NCBI GenBank assembly: GCA_033239125.1
Contig: BSWB01000001.1
Coordinates: forward strand, 141,995,981 to 142,059,980
From: Fagopyrum homotropicum
Lineage: Eukaryota; Streptophyta; Magnoliopsida; Caryophyllales; Polygonaceae
Direction of reading: 5' to 3'
DNA length: 64,000 nt
Shown here: in pieces, positions 1 to 11,657 of the stretch
How the letters are laid out: every line of letters starts with the position of its first letter
Position numbering within the stretch: position 1 is the stretch's first letter
The notes under the pieces: model-generated
Told to the model about the DNA's origin: nothing
Seen by the model: only the letters and a program-made list of their open reading frames with translations
The model's database searches: none
Program-made: the position numbers and the translations under genes

Positions 1-530
1 AAGCCTTGGAAAATCACCAAAACCACGGTTCCGTACAATTCCACGGCCGTGGAACCCCCCGATAGACCGTGGTTTTCAAAAATTTTGCCGGCCACTATAT
101 AAACCACGTTCTTCACAAAAAAACTTCACAAAACCCAATTCCACGACCATTTTTGCCGATTCCACGCCCCTCACCTCAATTCTCCATTCGTTAATCGTTT
201 TCAACGATTCTTCAACCCAAACTGAAGCAAATTCGACCACCAACGAGATCCAAGCAACGAATCGAGCGGCAAATCACCAAGGAACGTAGAATTCGGATTT
301 TAAAATCCGAAACCTAGGTTTTTTTCGCTCTTCTCTATCTTTGTCAATTCGGGTTCGTTTTTGCTAGAAATTATAGGAGAACTGATTGAAATTGGAAGGA
401 ATTAGACTAGGGCTGCCTGATTGCTGAGTTTGGGTGTTGTTTGTTGAATTTTGAGAAAAAGCGAGACGAACCACGGTCTTTGTCAATTCCACGGCCGTGG
501 AACACCAAGAACAGACCGTGGTTTTGAACA
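1..530 (+). repeat. Leader of ORF2 with palindromic CCACGGCCGTGG words
   Basis: Noncoding stretch upstream of ORF2 in element A. Full words CCACGGCCGTGG lie at 41-52 and 489-500. Half words flank them: CCACGG at 23-28 and 471-476, ACCGTGG at 66-72 and 515-521. The last module, 471-521, ends about 12 bp before the ORF2 ATG at 534. Each module reads half word, linker, full palindrome, linker containing AAGAACAGA, inverted half word, so the RNA could fold into a nested hairpin. The corresponding place in element E holds a module built on a different word. Confidence 0.8.
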
Positions 531-533
531 GTG

Positions 534-2102
534 ATGGATTTTGTTAGGAGAGTTTCTGGGAGAATTAAGGAAAAGAAGAATGAGAAGGATAAGAACAAAA
601 AGAGGAAGGGTAACCCCTCTTCCTCTTCATCCTCTAGAGCACCACCACCTTCCTCCCCTTCACCTCCATCATCACCTTCATCACCCGCACCTCCTAGCCC
701 TAGGGTACCCGCCATACACGAGGATCATCTCGATGCACTTGAGAGGATCCATAAGAGGGCTGTGATAGGACCTAGGTACCTATTGTTGGAGGATTTAGCT
801 CCCCTCCACATCATAGATAACCTTACTTGGCTCTTGGATAGAGCCGGTCTTATCGTCTTCTCGGCTATCCGAGAGGACGCTTATGAGGAGATCACGAGAG
901 AGGTTGTGACGTCGTTTGAGCACAGCCATGTGGATAGGACAGTTTCTTTCCGTTTGATGGAAAGGAACTATGATTTCTCCATCCGGGAGTTCGGGACCTT
1001 CTTTGGGTTCCAAGAGACCTTCAATGGTCGTTTTCCTAGCGGCGTTTATGCCAAAGACTTTTGGGAGGAGGTAGCTATGATTTACGCCAGCGAGGACCAT
1101 TGGCAACCAGCTGATACCAAGGCTAAGTTGATGTATCACTTAGCCTTGAAGATTGCTCACCGTGTTCTTTCTGAGTGTCTCTTCCCTAGGACGGAGACAC
1201 CTCAGAAGATCAAGACGGATGAGCTCTTTCTATTGTACTCTATGTTGTATGGGCGCCCTGCTGACTGCGCCATCCTCTTAGCTGCTACCATGAGCAAGCT
1301 AAAGAACAAGAGGGCGGGGAACATTGGATATGGTGGGATAGTCACCCACCTTGCTAGGATGTTAGGGGTGGATTTTTCTGCATGTACACGCATTCCCGCC
1401 GTACCCCTAGGACTCCAGGCCTTCATGACTAGAGGTCTTATCTTCCCTACCCATAGAGGTCCGCCTTATGCAGTCATGCCTTGGGAGAGCAGGACGGGGA
1501 GGGGCATTGAGTGGCTCCCGGAGTATTCCATTATAGCTGGACGCCATAATTAGAAGGAGACGTTCGCTGCTATGCATGCGAACAGGATTGCAGCTCCTCC
1601 ATATGTCCCACCACCGCCCGTAGTTGAGGAGGAGGAGATGAGAGATCAGTATTAGGGAGGAGGAGCAGAGCAGGAGTTTGGCACGTTTCCGGACCAGCCG
1701 GATGCGACCCCTGACATGCCCAGACGTTCTCCACGTCCAGCCAGAGCTTCAAGTTCATCTTCTCGCCGCGCCAGCGTGAGTGAGAGACCTATTTGGATGG
1801 AGACACCTCCTGCATGGTACGGAGCTCCACCTCCATGGTCCGCACAGCAGCCACCGCCACCAGCACCAGCACCGTCAGATGCACCAAGGTGGTACAGCCA
1901 GGCTCCGGGATGGTATGAGCAGATGCCAGAGTGGGCTACTAGCCTTTCTGATAGAGTGGGAGCATTGGAGATTCGAGCCGATGCTAGAGATGGACGCATG
2001 GACGACCTCGATCATATGATGAGAGACGTCTACCGCCAGCAGTTCGGACGGTACTACGATCCTAGCTTCTCTCCATTCCCGCCTCCACCGGCGCCGCAGT
2101 GA
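534..2102 (+). pseudogene. Athila-type ORF2 protein, broken by two in-frame stops
   Basis: One frame of 523 codons from ATG 534 to the TGA at 2100-2102, with TAG stops at 1551-1553 and near 1653. I chose ATG 534 because it aligns with the ORF2 ATG of element E (MDFV against MDLV). The product matches the Athila ORF-1/ORF2 family of plant Ty3 elements, whose function is unknown. Order of regions: basic start, Ser/Pro-rich linker (about residues 28-60), a globular block with RAGL, IREDAYEEIT, FGFQ, RTETPQK and GGIVTHLARMLG motifs (about 70-330), a Pro/Trp-rich linker, then a tail with DVYRQQFGRYYDP and polyproline. Element E has Trp where the first stop falls (NWKETF against N-stop-KETF), so that stop is a TGG to TAG change. 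The reading frame after the stops is otherwise open, so decay looks recent. Confidence 0.85.
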
Positions 2103-3468
2103 TGATTTGCATGACCGACAGTTCTAACCGCTCCACCGCCATTTTGTGAGTTTCTTTTTCTTTTTTTTTCTTTTTCTTTCTTTCTTTTCTTCTTTTCTTT
2201 CTTCTATTTGAACATTAGGGACAATGTTTGTTCCAAGTATGGGGTGGGGTGTGACTAAAAGTTGTAATAACTCTTACTCACTTTGATTGCTTCTATTTGA
2301 GACTATCTTGCATGTTCATTATATTGTTACACGTTTTATTATTGCATTGCATGAAAAAGAGCTTGAAAAACCCATAAAAATTGAAAATTTTTGAAAATTT
2401 TGTGCTTCTAAAGATAGAGAGGATTTCTATGATAATCGCTACTTGTGAATTGAGTTTGATGACAATTGCATGTTTAAACAAATAGTGAATTGAAAAGAAA
2501 TTGAATGAATTGATTTTACCTCTTTTGCAATCTTCATAATGTGATAAATGTTACTTAAATCATGTTAAGGAATTGAAGTTGAAATCACACTATAAGTTCT
2601 TATACTTCTTGTTGAGATGATTAAGGCAATTCGATTTTTCTTTCTTCTTTCTTTGATCATTTAGCCCCTCATTGAAATAATGGCCTCCTATACCTATCCG
2701 GGAATTTGGAGGAGTTGAATGAAAAAGGCATGTATGATGTGGGAGGGCCATGAAAGCAATACTTGCATTCAAAGGAATAGAAAGAAATTATAGGTTTGGG
2801 GAAGTCAATCATGACGATGAGTAACTCGGCACCATTCACATAGCCGGGTGTTTGTGTCTTGCCAAAGTCGGATTGAGCGATATTCCTAGCGGATTATGGT
2901 ATGTGCGCTAAGGGTTTGAGGCATCTCATAAAACTTGAGAAACGCCAATCTCCTAGGCTTCGGTTTTTGTGCACCTCTATCCATAACTCCAAAAGTAAAG
3001 TCGAAAAATGAAAGGAAGAGAGCGAAGCTCTAAGTTGAAGGTGTTGCGGAAACCGCAAGAGAAGAAGAAAAGAGTAGTTGTCCACTTTCCCGGATTCATA
3101 CACCACATTCCTTAAAGTTTTCCTTCCCTTTCCACATTCTAGACCTTTTCTTTGAAAGTCCTTAAGATCAAAAGAATGTTATATGACTTGGTGATCTAAA
3201 TTGAAGTTTCTTATGATTGATTTTGATAATGTTTGAAGGTTATGATGTTTGTATGGAAGTTTAATTGATTCATGAGCTTTCTTTACTCTTTACTCTTTGA
3301 TTAAGTGTATGAAAGTTTTATAAACGATTGAAGCAAGATTTGAGAATGATCTATTGATTAGAAGGCACATCCATCCAAAAGAAGTTTTTGCTTTGAGAAG
3401 GTACACATATTTCATCCTAACTTTTGCTTTAAAAGCTTTTTGAAAGACCTTGCTTAGGGACAAGCAAG
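2103..3468 (+). other. Noncoding spacer between ORF2 and 3' LTR of element A
   Basis: No gene seen. It starts with a pyrimidine-rich tract (2154-2206). The stretch at about 2896-2990 (around GAGGCATCTCATAAAACTTGAG, CGCCAATCTCCTAGGCTTCGG) is clearly similar to 18990-19090 in element E, on the element sense strand for one and the complement for the other. This conservation in a noncoding part of two families is notable, but I cannot assign it a role. Confidence 0.6.
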
Positions 3469-3487
3469 TGGCAAGTATGGGGTTATT
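3469..3487 (+). other. Polypurine tract of element A
   Basis: AGTGGCAAGTATGGGGTTAT lies directly before the LTR start TGTTAGC at 3488. Element E has GCAAGTATGGGGTATTT at the same place on its own strand, which supports the call. Plus-strand DNA synthesis would be primed here. Confidence 0.65.
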
Positions 3488-3786
3488 TGTTAGCATGAAA
3501 TATTGTGATATTTTAGGCACGTTTTCTAAGTGTATTTGATCCACATTGATAGTCATTGATTGAGCATTGATGCATTTGTGAGCTAGTTTGTCTATAATGT
3601 CGATATAGAGATCTACACAAGCTTTATGTTGATTATAGGTAATTGAGAGCTATTTCCGAACGGACTTGAGCAAGGATGGAGTTGATTGAGCAATGTCCAT
3701 GAATTGAGGGCATTCCTAGGAGCTAAGGAAGTGCCAACTTGAAGAATGCACGAGGCTAGGGAAGAATCACGTTCTTGCCCTAAACC

Positions 3787-3957
3787 ACGCTCTAAAATAC
3801 GGCCGTACTACTTTCCACGTTCAAGTCCACGGCCGTGGAACAATGGCAAGGGAAGCGTGGTTCATTCCAGCAACTTCTACGGCCGTGGAGGAGTTATGTC
3901 AAACCGTGTTGATTTCCACGCTCTAAATTACAGCCGTGGAACCCTTCCACGACCGTG
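3787..3957 (+). promoter_or_regulatory. Word cluster upstream of the LTR TATA box
   Basis: At least six full or half variants of CCACGGCCGTGG, for example ACGGCCGT at 3799-3806, the full word at 3827-3838, TACGGCCGTGG near 3879-3889, and CCACGACCGTG near 3947-3957. The cluster ends about 78 bp before the TATA box, where a U3 enhancer would be expected. The solo LTR at 51704 has the same cluster, and element E has a cluster of a different word at the equivalent place. A regulatory role is inferred, not shown. Confidence 0.6.
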
Positions 3958-4034
3958 ATCTTGGCGATCTTTTTCGCCACACTTTAAGCCACGATCTCCT
4001 ACGCAATTGGGCCGGGCCGATATTTTATCTTACA

Positions 4035-4044
4035 CTATAAAAGG
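4035..4044 (+). promoter_or_regulatory. LTR TATA box of element A
   Basis: CTATAAAAGG followed by ACGGAC. The solo LTR has the same site (TATAAAAAGACGGACG) at 52251. Transcription of the element would start some 25-35 bp downstream. Confidence 0.65.
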
Positions 4045-4561
4045 ACGGACAAAGGGAGATTCCGTCACCTTCGCTTCCGCATAGACGCATCTTACACTTG
4101 CGTTTGGATTTGCCCCAATTTCGCATTTGGTGGAGATTGTGTTTGAGAGATTTTTGCGCTTTGTCATTGGGATTTCCGGATTGACGGAAGATCGAAGATT
4201 CGGAAGATTGTTCGCAAGAGAATTTCGCTTCTTGCTTAGGTTTGATTTAGAAGACGGATTGACATCCCGTTCTTCCTTCTTATCTAAGATTCCTGTTTGT
4301 TTGTGTTATTCCGAATCTAGTGACGATTATTGATTCTTGATTGTGACTTTGAGATTGATTTGAAAGTTATTGAAGGTTTTCAGAAGTTTCCATCTTTCAT
4401 TCTTTTAAATCTTGAATTTGATATCAATATGACTATTGTTGGCTAAAAAAACCCTTAACAATTCTAAGGTGAAGGGTTGATAGTTGTGGCTTAGATGATG
4501 ATAGGTCGATCGTAAATAGATTGGACCCTGAGAGTTAGAGAGAATCGACGACGACCCTAAT

Positions 4562-4617
4562 CCACGGTCTGTTCTTAAGCTTCCACGGCCGTGGAACTCA
4601 AGAACTAGCCGTAATTT
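4562..4617 (+). repeat. Word module in the transcribed part of the LTR
   Basis: Half word CCACGG, linker TCTGTTCTTAAG, full word CCACGGCCGTGG at 4583-4594, linker ACTCAAGAACTAG, then half word CCGTAATTTT. The two linkers are imperfect inverted repeats of each other, so the whole module is a nested inverted repeat. Its counterpart in the solo LTR is at 52828-52885 and in element E at 17533-17590 and 28904-28961. Confidence 0.75.
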
Positions 4618-5206
4618 TGTGTTAAGTTACGAACTTGCTTTTACTTTAATCCAAAGTTAAAGATTTGCTTTAACTTAGTCTTGGCTTGCCTTTTCTAGGT
4701 GGTAGTGAAGCCTCAACAACCTCTACCTCGATTTTGAGTGTCACAACCTTAATCGGTTTAGTTAGTCTTGATCCTTGGATTACAAGTTTGGGTATTTGAC
4801 GTTAATTCTTACCTTTAGAACCTTTCTATACTGAAGCCTCAACAACCTTTATAGAGAGTGTCTTATAGGTGAGTCATATAAGGTTTTTGGAACTTCACCG
4901 TACGATTACCTTACATTAGCATACTTTTGCATATCTTAACTCTGTCCTTATATCATAAGTATATCTTGAATCGATTGCCACGACTGGATTCCTGGATCTT
5001 TAGGATTGTTGTTTTCCCAATTTTTGAAAAGCTTCATACATTTTACTTGCTTGATAACCTGTAATTGAATTTGTTCCCCCCAAATCCCTGTGTTCGATAC
5101 TCTGGAATTCTTGCTTAACTACGTCGATCCGTACATTGCGGGTTTGCTTGCTTGATTTCTAGTTTTATATTTAAAGCTTATTTGCACGCACGCTAAGTGG
5201 CGAACA

Positions 5207-5628
5207 AGTTTTTGGCTTTGACGTTAATTCTTACCTTTAGAACCTTTCTATACTGAAGCCTCAACAACCTTTATAGAGAGTGTCTTATAGGTGAGTCATA
5301 TAAGGTTTTTGGAACTTCACCGTACGATTACCTTACATTAGCATACTTTTGCATATCTTAACTCTGTCCTTATATCATAAGTATATCTTGAATCGATTGC
5401 CACGACTGGATTCCTGGATCTTTAGGATTGTTGTTTTCCCAATTTTTGAAAAGCTTCATACATTTTACTTGCTTGATAACCTGCAATTGAATTTGTTCCC
5501 CCCAAATCCCTGTGTTCGATACTCTGGAATTCTTGCTTAACTACGTCGATCCGTACACTGCGGGTTCGCTTGCTAGATTTCTAGTTTTATATTTAAAGCT
5601 TATTTGCACGCACGCTAAGTGGCGAACA
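5207..5628 (+). repeat. PBS remnant plus second copy of the LTR end
   Basis: 5207-5216 reads AGTTTTTGGC, identical to the first ten bases after the 5' LTR of element E (spacer AGTTTT plus the first four PBS bases). It is followed by 5217-5628, a second copy of 4795-5206, each 412 bp and differing at only a few sites. The LTR terminus GCGAACA therefore occurs twice, at 5200-5206 and 5622-5628. This looks like a junction between a 5' LTR with its PBS and the interior of another LTR. Confidence 0.85.
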
Positions 5629-5633
5629 AAAAT

Positions 5634-6480
5634 CCATAGAGATATCCTCCCACTTCCACTGTGGTACTAGCAGTGGGTGGAGCTCTCCTCCAGACCTACG
5701 AGGCTCAATCTTGGCTTGCTGATAGGTCGCACACTAAGATACATACCGAGCCACGTCGGCTTCAAACCACCTCACTAGAAGGAACGTCTCACATCCTTGT
5801 ACATCTCACTCGCTCCGGGATTACTGAGTATGGGGTAGCATGAGCCTCACCTAATATCTTTTGTCTCAACTCACTGTCTGATGGTACACAACTGCGGTCC
5901 CGACGTCTCATCACTCCATCAGCACTAATAGTGAACTGAGGTGCCTCATCTCGAGACATCCTGTCTCGGATCCTGGTCAAAGTCGGGCAAGTCTCTTGCT
6001 TCTGTCGGATTTCACCCAACAGATCAGGTAGTAACTTCAAGATAGCCAGCTGACGAATTGTGTTTGGAAACTAAATATCTACCTCTAACCAAGCCAAATC
6101 TCTCTACAACTACGGTTGTACCGTCAACCGGGCTATCGCCTTCTCCCGAGGAGTCTTCCGGCTAAAAGCGTCAGCTACTACATTCGCTTTTCCGGGTGGT
6201 AGAAAATCTCAAGGTCGAAATCCTTGATCAACTCTAACCACCACCTCTGGCGGTTATTCAACTCCCCCTAAGTGAATATGTATTTCACACTCTTATGGTC
6301 TATGAAGATCTGACATGTCGCCCCATAGAGATAGTGATGCTAGATTTTAAGAGCATGGATTACTGCAGCTAACTTTAGATTGTGTGTGGGGTAGTTCTCC
6401 TCCTACGTCTTCAACTACCGAGACGCATAGGCTATGACCTTACCCCTCTGCATCAAAACACACCCAAGCCCAGCTTGGAT
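5634..6480 (-). pseudogene. Pol remnant: RNase H to integrase start
   Basis: Read on the minus strand. About 6470-6190 gives RNase H motifs of Ty3 pol: a GCVLMQ-like stretch, YASRQLK, ENYPTHNLKLAAVIHALK, HHYLYG, IFIDHKSVKYIF and LNNRQRWWLELIKDFDLEI, with several stops. 6040-5789 is open for 83 codons and matches the linker before integrase (ISADGVMRRRDRSCVPSDSELR, ILGEAHATPYS). At about 5665-5636 the first integrase motif WEDISMDF is seen, and the frame is then cut by element A. The HHCC zinc region between these pieces is missing. Clearly dead. Confidence 0.8.
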
Positions 6481-8780
6481 ATGTCATTGTATACCATAAA
6501 GTCATCTGTACCCTTTGTATACAAATATCATATGCATATGATTTTCTCAAAAGTCCAATTCCTCGCATCGCATTTATTATGTTTTTCTCATACTCATGTC
6601 GTTTTACCTTCTTTTAAATCTTAACCAATAGTAGGATAGTTAAATCCCTTTGAGTTTCCTCGTATACGCCTTACGGACCACGTTGGTTGGTCTTATTACT
6701 TTCATCAACTCTTATGTCATCAGTCCGGCCTGAATTTTCATTGGAGTACCTCCATTTCTCATTAAACTTTTATATATACACTTTTCGGTAATCATCTTAT
6801 TGGGGTAATACCGGATCCATATAACAGTCTTTAGTCATTCAACTTTACTCCTTCCCATGTCTATTCTAGCCAACATGTAGATTCCATCTGCAATCACCTC
6901 ACAACTCGACCACACATTTCACAAAGGCTTTAAATCATACTCTTAATGTTTGTGCCACTTCTGAAATTCCAATTATTCTGTGTCACGTCTTTAAATCACA
7001 AGGGTTTCCCCTGTCAATCTAGACAGTTTGACCCCACCTTTTCTTGGAGGAGCACCATCAGTCCTACTTGTGTGGAATGCTAAGACATAGGACATATTCA
7101 CAATCATCTATTTCTTCGTACTCTTCTAGTTCTTCTTACAGGGATCCCTTCATACTAACTTTGATATGTATCTTTCCTTAGTCAGTAGTAAGTAACTACT
7201 CACAACAATCCCCTTTACACCATTACTATCATCAATGGTCATTACCAACCGTCAAGAGCTGCTCTTTAATTTCTTTATTAGAGTTATCATATTGGACTCG
7301 TTCAATGTTACCATCAAGGCTACTAGTACTTGTATTGATTTAACTTCACCATTATCGTCGTTGATCTCTGGAAAAAATTCACCAGATGTCGGTAAAATTC
7401 CTTTATAACCTTGTGGTTATTCTTCTTATCTGTCAACAAACCATCGCTAGTTAGCTAGTACGTGTAAATTCTCTATTGTTACCAATTAGTCTGTAGTTGA
7501 TCTTCTATAAGATCGTAGAGTTACTTTTCTTCTATCTCTTTTGGGGTTTGATATTCAAGGTGAAAATGTATCTCTTCCATTTATACTCCTTTAGCTCCTT
7601 CTACAAATTACACTCCTATAAGAGTACTATACTCTTACGAGTCTAGTTGTATCTTCGTCTTCCGCCAACGGACTTATAAATTCTTCTACGATAACTTGTA
7701 GGCATTTCTCCATGATTTTTTTACCCGAGTTATTGTCCACTTGCGGTTCCCTGTTATAACCCGCTAGTGTTATTAACTTAAATCCATTCGTGAGTGAAAA
7801 GTTATTAGAGACCCTCTTTTTCCCCAAGACCGTCTCCTACACCCTCCTTTCTTGGGGTGTTGCTTGTACTTCCGCCTTTATAGAAATCCGGTCTTTGTTG
7901 TATCCCGATCCTTATTGTAATTCTTTTGTGTTCTAGGAGGTCACACCACTTCCATGTTGGTGAAATCGGTCTTCCCCTTTTCTAGCAACATGTAAGCTTT
8001 CATTTTGCGGCTCTTTAATTCTTCGTATCGGGATGGACAATGTATCTTATCTTGACTCCTACGCTTATGATTGTCTCGGTTTCCCACCTTGATTGTGGTG
8101 GCAAGTAGCTTGTCGAGAGTGATCATATTCCACTCTGCTTCTAGCTTCAAACTTTCACCTTCTGGTCCGTTAGTAAGCTTAGATTCAATGCCTCTTGTTT
8201 GGATCGCTACTATATTTCACCTTGACCTTCATGCCTATGTGCATTTCTGAAGGTATCCCCTTTGTTTGTAACGTTGCTTTACAACACACTTGAAAGAACC
8301 TATGGGTTGTCTCTTTCAATTTGTATAATTGCCGGTCATCCAACGCGTTTCCGGAACTACTCTCATGTATATTCTTCATTTAATCCTATTGAGTTGACTC
8401 GGGATTCTCTTCTTGTCATCATCGGTGGTGTTGTCTTTTAGTCTTCACTTTTCCGTCTCGACGTTATTTAACAAGTTCGATGGAATTGTCCGGACGTTTG
8501 CCTACCCTAATGCTCATAAGCTGAGCGTACTTATCCTTACGTTGAAACCCTTCAAATATACTTAGGCGTCTCCACGGAGTGAGGATCTCATTTTGTTATC
8601 TCCAATAAGGGCATAATATAACTATAATTTCTACTAATCTTTGGCATATACTTATCAATATCACATATCTTTATAATCAAGCTAATAAGTCCAACGAGAG
8701 TAAAAACCTAAAGTCCATACTAAGCATACTGAGATCCGCGGTAGTAGTGGTGGTCAGCCGTACTTTCTATCCTCAACCAG
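6481..8780. other. Unrecognised interior of element B
   Basis: No domain recognised. By position it should hold decayed gag, protease and RT of element B. The short open frames here (60-70 codons) show no family motif. Base composition is pyrimidine-biased on the + strand, as expected for a minus-strand gag-pol. Confidence 0.4.
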
Positions 8781-8904
8781 ACTATGCATGCATTTGAAAA
8801 CCAAAAGTCCTTTTCAAAAATTCAGATCCTTTTTCGGGTTCTGCTTAAGTACTTATTCGGTCTTTCAGAAGATTTCAAGTGCCATTGTTGCCAATCTAGA
8901 CCTC

Positions 8905-11579
8905 ACAATGGGTCCCGACCTCAGTTTGAAAACACTTTTACTAGGATCTTACAACAAGACACAAATAAGAAAAACCGAAAAGCATAAAACAGTATTTTTA
9001 AAGAGATGAATGCAACAACGTCTAACAGCCCAGAGTACTTAACAACGTAAAAGTCTAATTGTCTTAAAACGAAGAAGGAAACAACAAAGCAAACACCCAA
9101 CCCCACTCTAAGGAGTACGGAGACCCGACTGACCACTACTTCCGGATCACTCAGCTGCTGCTCTAACCTGTGGTAAATCTAAACAACACAACAGAACAAC
9201 CGTTAGCTAGCTATCTAAACATTAGACAAATGAGAATAGCACACACACACATCAAAGCAAAAATAAACACTCATCATGCTTTCAAACAATTCATTTATTA
9301 TCTTTACTTAGGTCATTCACCCTTACTAATGATACTTATTTTGTGACACGAGGGATTCTCAAACCTCGCCTCCGCCCCGTGTAACCATCAGGAATGGATC
9401 CGATGCATCTCACCTTGTACCTGTATGGTCTAGGTATAGAGAACCTCCCAGTCTCCTATCAGAGCTGGGCAGTGATGTCACGGCCCGTTATACATACACT
9501 TGAGTCTTAAATAATAATAACAGTCATCCTATCAAGTTATTATTATAAACACATATCACACGCACCACTATTGTCATTCAACTAACATCCAGAAACTAGT
9601 TAAGTAAGTCGCAAGGACTTACCTGAATTAAATCACAACTCTCTAAAATCTAAACTCGATCTCAAACCGTGTAAACTCATTCGCCTGTCAAACAAGGCAC
9701 GTGGATCAGAATCACATCCCATACTCTTAGAAGTTATAAACTTCTAAGATGTACAATCTCATGAAGAGGAATTACTAAAAACCCTCTTAAGGTAAAATGA
9801 CCATTTTACCCCTGGTCCCGAAATCTCCCAAAATACACTATAACCTAGTTCCAAATTCTTCTTTGGAACCTACTTCCATAATCTAGTTCTCAAGAGATAG
9901 TTTGTTAAGGATTTATAAAAGTTAACCAAAATTCTAGATGTCAACTAAGTAAGCCCAAAGGACTTACGTGATTCAAATTTCGTCTCTTGTAAACAACACT
10001 CGATCTGTAATTGTAGCAAATCAGTTGCCTGTCAAAGGAGGTAAGTGTGTCAGCACACTTCCTAGTTAATTAGAAGTCTAAGACTTCTAAGATAGGAGAT
10101 CTTAACAGAACAAAATTGATTACAGTACTAATTTATGGTAAAATGACTATTTTACCCTTGATCTTGAAATTTCAAAAAACCCATAATTTATGCTTAAACT
10201 CTTATTTGAGACTAAAATGTCTCATTCTAGCTCTTAAAGATGAGTGTGGTTACAAACTAGCAAATTTTGCATTTTCCTATTTTTCGAAAGGTCATAAAGG
10301 TCCAACTTCGGCTCCAAATATGAAACTCGACTAAAATCCTAAAATTTCCGAAATAATTCTTTAGGTCATCTATGATATCCAATCTACTCATAGGATCAAG
10401 AATCTCTTAAAAATACTCAACCATAACTCTTATATAATTTCTTAAAGTTGGGGTAAGAGCTAACATTTCTATACTTAGCCAAATAATTCCTTGCTGGAAA
10501 AACAGCCCAACAACCCTACTTTGAGACCTCATATATTCAAATCCAACCGTTAACTCGCTCCCACATTTTAACACCATAAAATTTGTATGTTGGTCTACGA
10601 CATATCAAAAATTCCACGGTGGATGATCACTCTAAGGTATCGAAATACTGGCTTAAAGTCAGCAGGTTCTAATCCAAATTATGAAAAATTACAGCCAGCA
10701 TGTCCTGTATCAAATTTCTGTAAATTACAGCGGGTTCTATCCCTACCTATAACCTACAGTATAGAAGGACAAGACCCAAAACACTCACCAGGTCTTTGTA
10801 GTAAGTTGGGGATACGATCCTTGGGTCCGGTTCGTAACGAAGACGGTGAGGGTCCGTACTTTTGCGCCAAGGTGTCCGATGATGCCTGACGCATTGTTAC
10901 ACCACAGAATCACTACCCACTGTTGTGGTTATGGAAGAATAAACCATGGAGGGAGAGATAGACAGCACCCCTTGACTCACCTTGTTACCGGCGGAAAGGC
11001 GCCGTTCAGGGAGATCTCTGCAGTGGATCGGATATGACGTCGACGACTCTTGTGGTTTGTACCTACGAGATCTCCGTTCAGCATTGACAAAAAAATCAGG
11101 AGGAGAAGTAAGGGCGGGATTCACCTTGTCGTAATCGGTGGTGTAGTCGTCGGCGAGGACGAGCCTTTGAGTTGTCGGTTCTATGGGTGAGAGACTTCAC
11201 TTCCGGATGAGTTGGTTAGGGTTTCAGAAACGATCGTGCAGAAGGGTGAAGATTGGCAACGGCGAGAGGGTTACGTAGAGGTAGAATAGGGTAGAGTCGG
11301 TTACGCAATTATAGGAAAGAAAGAAAAAAAATAGCTTAAGGGTTAAATTAGGATTAAAATTAATTAATCCAATTTAAAGCTCAATTAATGTAGAAGGAGA
11401 AAGGCCATGCGGTAGTGATGGCCCAAAAAAAAATAATAAAAAAAATTAAATAAAATAAAAATTAAACCAAGGTCCATCATCACAAATCCAATCTTGCTAG
11501 AGTCCGATCAAAGTGTTAAGTTCCGCTCGATGAATTGTAACCCGAAACGATTACCGGAATAAAATTTCCGGATTTTACA
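8905..11579 (-). repeat. 5' LTR of element B, start trimmed
   Basis: On the minus strand the LTR begins TGTAAAATCCGG at 11579 and shares the GAATAAAATT..CCGGAT end with the LTR of element C at 11658. Its other end lacks the usual GGTGTTACA; the first recognisable LTR sequence is CTCACAATGGGTCCCGACC at about 8901, which matches CTCACAATGTATCCTGACC in element H. It also shares the TGTGACACGAGG block (9350) with H (56808). Short TAAGTC..GGACTTA blocks, for example near 9601-9622 and 9949-9967, recur in the LTRs of C, G and H. Confidence 0.6.
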
Positions 11580-11657
11580 ATTAAGATAGCGGATATGGTT
11601 TCTAAAACCTCACGTTCATTAAGAAGATATTGAATCTTCCTATGCCAAATATCATAA

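Larger units (their letters stand above)
1..5628 (+). mobile_element. Element A: Athila-like Ty3 retrotransposon, 3' half
   Basis: The window opens inside this element, between pol and ORF2; its 5' LTR, gag and pol lie outside. What is seen, in order: word-rich leader (1-530), Athila-type ORF2 (534-2102, broken), a long noncoding stretch (2103-3468), polypurine tract, and 3' LTR (3488-5628). The noncoding stretch shares blocks with the same part of element E, such as the GGGACAATG stretch at 2218-2226 followed by a GTATGGGGTGGGG run, and a block at about 2896-2990. The LTR ends in GCGAACA, as in E and the solo LTR at 51704. It abuts the integrase remnant of element B, so A was inserted in B. 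The 5 bp after the LTR are AAAAT, the expected right target-site duplication; the left copy is out of view. Confidence 0.85.
3488..5628 (+). repeat. 3' LTR of element A, with internal 412-bp duplication
   Basis: Begins TGTTAGCATG and ends GGCGAACA. The solo LTR at 51704-53469 aligns along its length and is 1766 bp; this one is 2141 bp because its last 412 bp (4795-5206) are repeated at 5217-5628. Ten bases between the copies (5207-5216) match the LTR-PBS junction of element E. A TATA box is at 4035-4044. Words of the CCACGGCCGTGG type cluster at about 3787-3957 and again at 4562-4617. Confidence 0.85.
5634..11579 (-). mobile_element. Element B: decayed chromovirus-like Ty3 element
   Basis: Minus-strand remnant. 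Integrase and RNase H pieces are at 5634-6480, unrecognisable sequence at 6481-8780, and a 5' LTR at about 8905-11579. The 3' part is not in view because element A is inserted at 5629-5633. Pol fragments match those of element H at 56293-64000 (shared block KQETCP..TR.R.RMSR.EAP), so the two are the same lineage. The PBS and the first bases of the LTR are missing at about 8905: the leader sequence jumps straight into the LTR. Confidence 0.65.
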
